64,000 bases of DNA from Asparagopsis taxiformis (lineage: Eukaryota; Rhodophyta; Florideophyceae; Bonnemaisoniales; Bonnemaisoniaceae), in contig JALQPE010000092.1 in the NCBI GenBank assembly GCA_030407315.1, positions 62,001 through 126,000 of the forward strand, given 5' to 3'. Shown here in pieces: positions 55,658 to 64,000 of this stretch. Each line of letters begins with the position of its first letter. The stretch's first letter is position 1. The notes below the pieces were generated by a model that saw only the letters and a list, made by a program, of their open reading frames with translations, had not been told where the DNA came from and did not search any database. The position numbers and the translations under genes were made by a program.

Positions 55658-57805
55658 GTGTCGCACTCCCGTCACGAGGTGGAGCGATTACACTATTCAG
55701 TGGACATCTCACCACAACCACCTCCACAGGCAAAGGTCTATCCCTCCGGGGAACAACTGCCTTTCCAGACACCAAACCACTCGGGCTCCCCCACAGGGAC
55801 TCGAACAAAAAGGCCGAGAGCCTCATGCCTGCTTAAGGCCGCCCATTACGTAGTAATGGGTTCCATCGGACTCGATCCGTCAGTCCTCACGCCTATGCGT
55901 ATGGTGATGGACACCGGGTCCGGACCATCGGTTATCCACGAAAGGAGCTTACCCAGCAACTGGGAACAGTTTCAAGTCCCGACGGGAAAAGTTCCACAAT
56001 TGGCCGATGCCAAAGGCAACCCTCTGCGGATAACTGGCAAGATCAAACTGACTCTACAGTTAGGCTACAAATCCTTTGAGGAAGAGTTCTTCGTCGCGCC
56101 TAGATTGGCCGTACCCCTCATCTTGGGAACTGGGGCAATGAATAACCACGTAGACGCAATTAGGTGCTGGGCCCAACGAATCGATATTCACGACGGCGGC
56201 TCGATAGCTATCCTAGAGATGTCGTCTGTACGTAAAACATCCCCCGCTCTTTCGTGCTACGTGGATGCCCGGCGACCCTCTAACGGGATTAACCTAGACC
56301 GCCAGTCTCACGGCATTCGATTATCCCACAGTGTGACTATTCCCCCGCGGAGTCAAGTAACAACCAATGTTGTGTGCGCCGGCGGCGGCTTGAGTATACT
56401 CATCCCGAGAGATCGGATCCTTCAACGACACCGAGTCTCCATCCCAAATGGGGTTAAGGAAGTCATCCCGCAACAGGAATTCCTAACTATCTTAACTAAC
56501 TTCGGTATGTCCGACAAGTACCTCCCAAAAGGAACAGTCATTGGCTATGCCCTCCGAACGCCCGAACGGCCGATGTGCCCCATGGCTCTCCGCCGTCCGA
56601 CCTCCTCCCAACAAGCCTTCCCTGTGGCAACCACTCTCCCTCAGGGGACTGAGGCTGATGCCACTCGACCATTAAGTTGGAAGCAAGAAGTCTCTCTAGA
56701 CCATCTTGGTCAAGACCCGTTACGGGAGAGCATCCTCGACATGTTGTCCCACCATGAGTCTATGTGGGGTGGATCCCTGGGAGATATCCGCGCTACAGAA
56801 CACCGAATCGATATTACCGAAGGGAGCAAGCCCAGGCGGCAACAACCCTATCGGATGGGACCCGCTCGACGAGAGATTGCGCGTAAGGAAATTACCAGCA
56901 TGCTGGAAAAAGGAGTGATCGAACCTTGGACCTCCGAATGGGCTAGCCCGGTTGTACTTGTACCGAAGAAGGATGGTAAATTACGCTTTTGCGTCGACTA
57001 TAGGGGTCTTAACAACATCACTGTCAATGATGTGTACCCCCTTCCACGAATGGACGATTGTATTGACTCCCTCGGAGATGCTCAGGTATTCACTACCTTG
57101 AATTGTAACTCTGGGTACTGGCAGATACCCGTTGCACAGGACGACCGTGACAAGACGGCGTTTACCTCCCACTTGGGAACATACCGTTTCAAACGCCTTC
57201 CTTTTGGCTTGAAGAATGCTCCGGCCACGTTTCAACGTGCTATCGATATCATATTGAGCAGCGTTCGCTGGCAGACTTGTCTGATATACTTAGACGATGT
57301 GATCGTATTCTCCCGGGACGAAGCGGAACACCTCCACCATGTGGACCAGGTCCTCTCTCTCCTACGGAAGGCAGGGGTCACCCTAAAGTTGACAAAGTGT
57401 CAATTCTTCGAAAAGAAGGTTGACTACCTTGGTCATGTCGTGATGCCAGGCAAGCTAGCCGTCGCACAAAACGCCACCGCGGCAATCGCCAATGCGGTCT
57501 TTCCCCAAACTCCCACGCAGATGCGCTCCTTCCTAGGAAGTTGTGGAGTCTTCCGCCGATTCATTAAAGGATACGCGGCAATTGACCACCCCTTAAACGA
57601 AATGTTGACCAAAGACAACATCCCTAAGTTCGGGAAAGAACCTCCCACCGAGGAGCAACAATGCGCGTTCACTGCCCTCAAGGAGGTCATGATCAAACCA
57701 CCGATACTGGCACTACCCAAGCTAGGTAAATCCTACACTGTGGACACGGGCGTCCGCGTACCAAATAGGATGCGCGCTGCTACAGCAGCAGGAGGAAGGG
57801 AATGA
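55658..57805 (+). pseudogene. Chromovirus 2 protease and reverse transcriptase
   Basis: The protease site is MVMDTGSGPSVIHE with PLILGTGAMNN. RT motifs follow: VVLVPKKDGKLRFCVDYRGL, VYPLPRMDDCIDSL, FTTLNCNSGYWQIPV (usually LDxxSGYWQ), RLPFGLKNAPATFQRAI, catalytic YLDDVIVFS and LGHVVMPGKL. The frame is lost at about 57757 where RNase H starts (YTVDT then a one-base shift to ASAYQIGCALLQQ). Confidence 0.88.
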
Positions 57806-58565
57806 CCCCAAGCCAATCGGCTATTGGTCGCGAACGCTAACCAAACCTGAAAGAGGATACTCCCCCACAGAACGCGAATGCTTAGCCGTTGTGTGGGCTG
57901 TCACTACCCTACGTCCATACTTGGAGCAAACGAAGTTTTTCGTTCGAACGGACCATAACGCGCTTCGATGGCTTACGAATATCAATGACCCCTCGGGGAG
58001 ACTATGCCGTTGGCGCCTCCGACTTGCGGAATTCGATTACCAAATCGTCTACCGACCCGGTCGGGTTCACCAACTACCAGACGCCTTATCGCGTGTAGAA
58101 ACCACCGGCGAGACGCCCATCCCCATCGACGATGAAATACCAACTCTGTTGGCTACGCGTGCACCACCGGGTGAAACGCACCCCGACGATGACATCGATG
58201 TCTGGTACTATGACCTTTCTCTAGCCAGAGACGTGGAGAAACAATCTACCTCCAAAGGTTCCCCCGTCCTAACAACTCATCCGCATACGGAAAACTTTAA
58301 CCCAATAACTCTCAAGGAGTGGCTCGAGGAGCAACAAGCCGACGATTTCTGTCAACAGGCCCTTGCCTCTCAGAAGCCTGACTCGCTCTTCTTCGAGGAT
58401 GAAGACGGTGTCCTTTGTAGGACGTCTAAGTTGGACGGATCATTCCAGATTGTAGTACCCAAAGCCTTGCGGCTACGTCTATTGCCAATGTGCCACCATG
58501 GCCTATTAGCAGGACACCCTGGTCAAAATCGCATGTACGACACGATGCGCTTATCCTACTATTGA
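57758..58565 (+). pseudogene. Chromovirus 2 RNase H and integrase zinc region
   Basis: ASAYQIGCALLQ, KPIGYWSRTLTKPERGYSP, ERECLAVVWAVTTLRPYLE, FVRTDHNALRWL and RVHQLPDALSR define RNase H. Further on, MCHHGLLAGHPGQNRMYDTM begins the integrase zinc-binding region. It ends in a TGA (SYY-stop-PAM) where the family has Trp. Confidence 0.85.
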
Positions 58566-59324
58566 CCTGCAATGGCTGCGGACATAACCGGAATAGTCGA
58601 ACGCTGTTCAGCGTGCGCAAAGAACCGGCTACGGTTGCGCAAACATGCGAGCACCCTTCAGCTGTTCCCAGCTACCATTCCTCTGGATGACGTCGCGATT
58701 GACCTCCTCGGTCCCCTCCCACGTACCAAGAAAGGCAATGTGCACCTACTGGTGATATCATGCCGCTTTACCAAGCTCACCCAAGTGGTTCCCTTGCGAA
58801 GCATCACAGCCTACCATGTGGCAGTGGCCTTCTGTACACACTGGGTGTTCAAGTACGGTCCCCCACGGACATTATTATCCGACAACGGTCCGCAATTTGC
58901 GTCAAACTTCTTCCAGGCTGTCTGCCTCCAGTTGGGAACGAAGAACGTCTTCACGACGGCATACCATCCCCAGACAAATGGGCAAGTCGAACGGTACAAC
59001 CGCACCATGTTGAACATGCTACGTAATTACGTCAATGATAACCAGGATGACTGGGATGTCTACGCACCAGCGTTAACGTATGCGTACAATACGCACGTGC
59101 ATCGCACAACGGGTACCACACCCTTCGACCTAATCCTAAGCCGACCTCCGCCACCATACGCGACACACCACTCGGTGAGACGAAGAACAACGCCGGATGC
59201 GTTCACGAAGCAAGACTTCTTACGCCGTATCACGGACACCATCGAGCTGGCAGGTAAACGTCTACACAGCGCACAGGCGCGATACAAACGCAACTTCGAC
59301 CGGTCGATCCGGAAGTCCAAATGA
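58566..59324 (+). pseudogene. Chromovirus 2 integrase core
   Basis: It carries CSACAKNR, then the catalytic core: IDLLGPLPRTKKG (Asp), LLSDNGPQFAS (Asp) and HPQTNGQVERYNRTML (Glu). It ends with a TGA after RKSK, in phase with the chromodomain part that follows. Confidence 0.88.
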
Positions 59325-60521
59325 CTCATCACGACCGATGATTATGTGTACCTGGACAACCCAGAAGTCTGCGAACGGAATAAGCTAACTCCGATAGCCC
59401 AAGGTCCATACAGGGTTATCCGTGCCGGACGGCGTACGGTGTACATTGATCGCGACGGTATCACCGAAAAGGTTAGCCTCGACAGAGTCGCACTCGCTCC
59501 TCGTCCGGAAGACAATCAAACGTCATCCCTTGCATCACCCCCCGCTAAGGCGCGCGACACACCATCGGGTACAGACGCCCCCGCGCCGACTACACAACAC
59601 CACCAACCGCCGAGCGGACAACAAAGCGCACAAAGCGGAGCACCCCCACCAAGTCCTACGCAGGAACCTCCCACCATGGAGCATACACCGCCTTCGCGAC
59701 AACCTACAATTAGGATGACAGGAGAAGGTAGTGGTTTGGGACAAACCACCCTTCAGGAGGGGGCCCCCGACGCTATACGCGTAAGCCAAAATTTTCCACA
59801 ACACTCTCGGGACGAGCGCAATAAACCGCCACCCTCGGGTAGTGCACCCACAATCGGGAGCGAGGCACACGACCTAAGTCGCTCACTTGGGCATCAACAA
59901 ACCACACCCATGGTATCACCCGAGCCGCGTCGCACGCAATTGCGAAGAAGTCAGCGACGAAGACGCCAGGACAACACTGCCGATGCAGATCAACAGCGAC
60001 GCCCCAACCCTAACCGGGCTCATACACAGCACAAGCGAACGCCGCGCCAAACCACGGCAGGGGCCGACGCCATCTACCCAACCCGAAGGCGTTCGACCCG
60101 CACAAATGCGACAAAAGGACAACCATCTGGAGCACGCGGACAGACGCCAGACCTCGTGGAACCACAGGCAACCACCCCCAATGGGGAACAAGAAGTATCG
60201 CCGCGATCAACTCGCGCAAACGGCGAACAATTTGCTTCCCCTGACGAGGCGGTGGAAACCCCAAGGGGAAGTGACGACGCAACGCACGCACTCTCAGCGC
60301 AGGAGTACCCAATAGACGACCTGGTCGACTACGTCACTGACAACGACGGTGAACAATGGTTCCTGGTAAAATGGTATGGCTACCGCAAGCCAACATGGAC
60401 GCAACGTACAAACGTCCCACCCGAATGGGCATCGCGGTACTTCCGTCGAATGCAACGCCACAAAGGTGGCAAGCCACCGCGCCGAGCGCGCACGCGCACA
60501 CCCAGAAGTGGGAAGAAGTAG
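59325..60521 (+). pseudogene. Chromovirus 2 integrase tail, Pro-rich linker and chromodomain
   Basis: GPYRVIRAGRRTVYIDRDG is the GPY/F-type module. A long Pro/Gln/Thr/Arg-rich linker of about 230 residues follows. The C-terminus is a clear chromodomain: YPIDDLVDYVTDNDGEQWFL, VKWYGYRKPTWTQR and PPEWASRYF, with a basic tail. The linker is much longer than in typical chromoviruses. Confidence 0.85.
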
Positions 60522-60848
60522 CATAACCCCGCAGGGACGACAACCTAACAAAATGGACGAGTCCACCCGGTGGGTATGCGACGGGTACCGAGACCTCGGG
60601 AGGATAGGCCGAAAAGGGCGCACTATATGTCTGCACACCGCCAACCGGAGAGAAATTAAGAAATTTGGCAAAACAAAGAAAAAAATTCGCTAACAAGGCT
60701 TTCAACAAAACAAGTCAACACGTCAACGTGATGATGCATCTTTAGTGTACCTCAAAGGTGCCTCAGGACTACCTGATGAACAAAGGCGCAAGGCAGAAGC
60801 GTGTTCAAACTACCCTTAGAGGTTTCGCACGAAGGCGATTGCCTGTCC
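60522..60848. other. 3' flank of chromovirus 2
   Basis: This stretch holds A-rich words (GGCAAAACAAAGAAAAAAA) that could include a polypurine tract, but no LTR start with a partner upstream was found. Confidence 0.4.
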
Positions 60849-62815
60849 TCAGCGACGATAGTGGCTCGAAGGCCGAGCCCGATGGGAAGCAGACGGTGCC
60901 GCAGGCGCGGGAGCACGCACGTTCGTCGAAGGACGAGGATGGCGGGGTGGAACCCTTGCGTAGGTCGGGTTGCGACGCAAAACACGCTGCAGAACAGCAC
61001 CAGCACCCCGACGGTGGGCAGGCACAGGGCCATGCGAAGGCGCGAACGCAGGAGCGGCTACCTCAACCGTGGGAACAGACGCCGAACGCGGAGATAAGTG
61101 TAATACAATTTATTCGGTCGACGCGCGCGCGCTCGTAACGACTGCGTCTGGCTGAGTCCGCATGCATCCGCGAATTAGTTAGTTAGTAAGCGAGCGTACG
61201 CGTAGCGATCCGATTACGTGTCACGGCGCGCCTGAGCGAGCGCGTGCGCGCGAACGAACCTGCGAGCTTGGCGCCACGTGTAGCGCCTTTTGCGAATTTC
61301 CCTTTATTTTCTCTTTTTGGGTTTTTTATGACGAAAGTCTTTTTCCCAAATATTTCCCTTTTTGCGTGCGAGCGAGCGGCCGCCGGCCGGCCGCGCAAGG
61401 ACAACCTGTCCTTAATAGTTAGCTATTAATGGTCGTTCCGCTTCGCACCTTACCAATAAACAGCCAGCATCTTCGCAGCTACGAGTTAAGCGTTTAGCGA
61501 ATCGCGAGGACCGATTGCGTTGAAACGTTGCGTGCGGGTTGCTCACGATCGCCGACGTTCGCGTGCGCGCTGCGCATAAACCGATCGTCGAACCGCGTCG
61601 CACCGCGATAGCGCGCGTTGCGTCGCACGCCACTAGGCCAGGGATTTACGACCCCTGTGTGGATCGCGTCGTGCTCGAGTTTACTCGGTGATCTCACCCT
61701 GAGATCACGGCTTGCGCCGGCCCGCGAATCCCGTGTTGCGATCGTTCCCTACGCGTTCCGTCGTTGTACCACCCGTTCGCCAGCGCGACCGAGCGACGCG
61801 CGAACGCAAGTTCAACCAGCGCGTTACGGTTCACCTCGCCCTGACACGGCTGCAATTCTAGAACTCCCTTAGCGATCGCCACCCCGGCTGGTCCTACAAT
61901 AAGTCCGGTGATTCAGGTGACCCTATCCGGGCATCCAATCGCGCGAGCAAAAGGGTATCAGCACCCGCGGCACCCACGGGGGAACGAAGACGAGTACGCA
62001 CGTTGCGCTCCGGAGAACCGTCATCAGGAGAACGAGCACGCCGACGCGAGTAACAAAGCTGAACCGCCTCCTCGCCACCCCCTCCGGGAACAACGCGCAC
62101 GGCAGCAGTCGCTTGCTGTAGCTGACGCCGGGCGTCCTCTAATTCATCTTCTAATTCCCCGACCCGGGCCCGCAACTCCGCCGCATCATGGCGCGCTGCC
62201 TCAATCTCCTTATCCGCCACGCGGCGACGTCCACGTTCCTCACGGAGGCGTTCTCGGGCGGCGTTACGCTGCTCGCGTCCATGCTTGTAGCGATTAGCTA
62301 ACGTAATACACGACAGCGCAAGCGTATCCAACGCGGATTTGACAACATAACGCCCATTGGCAGATACAAAAATAGAAGCGATCGTGCCATCCCCGATTTC
62401 CTCGGCCAACTGCCGCACTCGCGGAACCGACATCAACTCGCGACCGGACAATTCCCCACGTAGGATGTTCACAGCCGCAGGCTGACGCGGAGTACCGTCA
62501 TCACCATTAATGGATGGCACCGAGTCCTTGTCAGACGACACGAATGCCTCCACGGCGGGTCCCATCTGCGAAGGCGGGGCAGCCACGGGCTGAGGGGCTG
62601 GCGCGGTAGGCGTAGTGTCCATCGGGACAGGCCTTTCGTACAAGTCAGCGGAACCACCAGGTGGTAAGGGAGCGACAGGAGCAAAACTCCGCCCTGCGTA
62701 GGGAGACCTACTCCCCGGGCCGCCCAGTTCGGCATTCCACCACGGACGAGGTACGAACGCTTCGCCAACCGGCTGGTACTTGTAAGACTCGGGGTGCCCA
62801 TCGAACACTGGTTTC
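60849..62815 (-). pseudogene. GC-rich coiled-coil frame split by a solo LTR
   Basis: From about 62815 the minus-strand frame reads YKYQPVGEAFVPRPWW, a Pro-rich part, AEEIGDGTIASIFVSANGRY, then a long coiled-coil (RERLREERGRRRVADKEIE; ELRARVGELEDELEDARRQL) and an Arg/Ser/Pro-rich tail. A stop is met one codon inside the solo LTR at 61897. If the LTR and one ATAAG copy are left out, the phase continues for about 80 more codons to a TGA at 60849-60851. No ATG lies at the upstream end: the first 40 codons of the longest frame run into AT-rich sequence of different character, so the 5' end is truncated or the frame is chimeric. It could be a gag-like or an unrelated transposon protein; the family is not recognised. 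Confidence 0.5.
61099..61897 (-). mobile_element. Solo LTR (family A, 799 bp) with perfect TSD
   Basis: On the minus strand it begins TGTAGGACC and ends ATTACA. ATAAG occurs immediately outside both ends (61094-61098; 61898-61902). It matches the solo LTR at 33887-34686 closely over most of its length, with more change near the 3' end. An AATAAA word lies close to that end. Confidence 0.93.
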
Positions 62816-63311
62816 GATATGAACAGAACGTACTTTCGAAACCAGAATCTGGAAATTTTGAGATGTTGATTGACCCAGAAAAATGTTGATTGAATTGTAG
62901 CCAATGAGGACCAAGATAAAATAATGATTGACTGGAACTACACTGAAAATCCATGTATGGTTTAGCCCTGCTGAGATCCGCTGTTTGACAGCCTGTTGCT
63001 TCCTTTCTGCTATTTTGTACAGACAGCCTGTTTCTACTGCTTGCGATTCTGCCGTCCAGCGCTGCAGCAACCCTATTGGTTTTTGCCAAGGAAATATGAT
63101 CATATCTGAGCTCATAGTTTACATAATGTTTTACAAAAATTTATTTATGCACCGTGTTTCTATTGACTGTACAGCCATGCCATGTAGAATTTCACATTCA
63201 TTCTGAGCACGCTAATCAGCAATCCCTCATGTCCAAACTATCACATCCCTTTTCCATAGCAATACCCTCACATAAGACATCTTTACTATACAATTGTAGC
63301 TGTGACCGGCA
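62816..63311. other. AT-rich spacer before the RecQ relic
   Basis: No coding frame or repeat of note was recognised. The composition changes sharply from the GC-rich frame on the left near 62815, which suggests a junction between unrelated sequences. Confidence 0.45.
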
Positions 63312-64000
63312 CTAAAATGAAATCCCCGCGCCCGCGCGGGCACACATCACATCCTTGCGGCCCAAAATATCTTTCGCTGAAGCTTTTACCCCGAAATACT
63401 GCAGGAGTTGTACGCGCCGACACTTGGCCTGAGTGCAGTACAATTTCATATCTTGCAATGCTTCCAAGGCGGCTTTAGCGCGTCGTTCGTCAGATTTGCC
63501 GTACTGTTTCGAGCTGAGAAACACCATAAAGTCTACATCTTTCTCCGAGTAGTACAGCAGACTGTCGGCTGGTTTCTTATCACGACCGGCGCGCCCACTT
63601 TCTTAATAGAAAGCTTCAACAGTTTCCGGAATAGAGTGGTGTATCACGTAGCGAATTGCTGCCACATCTATACACATTCCGAATGCAGTTGACGCTACAA
63701 TGACAGGGGTATCAACACTTTCAAAGGAGGTCTAAGAGGCTTTACGCTGATTCGGCGTCATTTTGCCATGCTACGAAGCAGCAGGAATACCGTTGTTTTA
63801 TAACAAGCTGGCCATGGCATCCACCGTGTCTGTCTAAGTAATGCCCATCTGGAAAGTGCCATCTACACTGCAACGATTCTTCACATAAGATAAGATATCA
63901 GCCTCCACAGAAACGGAAATTACATCCGCATATCTACATTCGTACCGGATATTATCTCGCAGAAAGGACGTGTGAATTCGCACGGCATTGGGTATGTTCA
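63312..64000 (-). pseudogene. RecQ-type helicase relic, running off the window
   Basis: Reading the minus strand from the right edge gives the second RecA-like lobe of a RecQ helicase: FLRDNIRYEC, NNGIPAA, HGKMTPNQRKAS, TPVIVASTAFGMCIDVAAIR, YVIHHSIPETVEAFY then ESGRAGRD (motif VI), LLYYSEKDVDFMVFL, and the zinc/RQC start YCTQAKCRRVQLLQYFG. At least five stops interrupt it, including one in place of the nearly invariant Gln before ESGRAGRD and one at the Tyr before HGKM. The usual Cys pair after YFG is degraded. It is a non-functional copy of a cellular or transposon-borne helicase; the N-terminal part lies beyond the window. Confidence 0.8.

Larger units (their letters stand above)
52900..60521 (+). 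mobile_element. Chromovirus 2 (Ty3/gypsy), LTRs unresolved
   Basis: The plus-strand order is gag with CCHC knuckle, protease-RT, RNase H, integrase, long linker, chromodomain. It is inactivated by several stops and frameshifts. No pair of LTRs was found around it: the sequence before 53692 is not repeated after 60521. The element is GC-rich and much less AT-rich than chromovirus 1, so it is a different lineage. Confidence 0.8.

Noticed and set aside
557..64000. A non-standard genetic code with reassigned stops
   Set aside because: Host genes (glutamine synthetase, Sel1, PsbP, RER1, SAT) end with ordinary TAG or TGA stops where the families end; in-frame stops occur only in transposons and relics.

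Overview
The window looks like nuclear DNA of a photosynthetic eukaryote, most likely a red alga with a compact, intron-poor gene island set between transposons (a florideophyte such as Chondrus would fit; this is inference). The main clues are intronless host genes packed tens to hundreds of bases apart, type-II glutamine synthetases, a plastid-targeted PsbP-domain protein with an M-x-F transit peptide, ER/Golgi (RER1) and ubiquitin-protease genes, and many LTR retrotransposons.

Layout. 0-5.9 kb: a Tnp2/CACTA-like DNA transposon (one long transposase frame broken by a single TGA) flanked by palindromic sub-terminal repeats, including a 120-bp perfect palindrome that is tandemly duplicated. 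5.97-7.9 kb: a decayed hAT transposase. 8.25-8.67 kb: a solo LTR. 8.94-11.76 kb: a piggyBac element with 15-bp terminal inverted repeats. 12.2-30.9 kb: the host gene island, with two inverted glutamine synthetase genes that share a near-identical tract, a Sel1-repeat protein, a PsbP-domain protein, a ubiquitin-specific protease, RER1, serine acetyltransferase and an inositol-polyphosphate 5-phosphatase. 32.54 kb: tRNA-Val(AAC). 32.7-48.2 kb: a Ty3/gypsy chromovirus (minus strand) whose 3' LTR was hit by a complete Ty1/copia element (32898-42362, TSD CTTCC), which was itself hit by three solo LTRs, each with its own 5-bp TSD. 48.3-52.9 kb: an unclassified unit with two convergent genes of unknown function, one with a 65-bp spliceosomal intron, next to an array rich in TACTGC/GCAGTA words. 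53.7-60.5 kb: a second chromovirus (plus strand). 60.8-62.9 kb: a GC-rich coiled-coil reading frame split by a fifth solo LTR. 63.3-64 kb: a RecQ helicase relic running off the edge.

How parts work together. The host genes are unrelated housekeeping functions (nitrogen assimilation, cysteine biosynthesis, plastid lumen, ER retrieval, phosphoinositide and ubiquitin turnover) and do not form a pathway. The most notable pattern is in the retrotransposons: the copia and the first gypsy element, from different superfamilies, both carry an extra ~200-residue reading frame between the 5' end and gag. Each encodes exactly two zinc fingers of spacing CX2CX12HX5H (U1C/JAZ-like). In each, the frame lacks an ATG and begins immediately after a splice-acceptor-like CAG with the bases TG, so that splicing to an exon ending in A would create the start codon.
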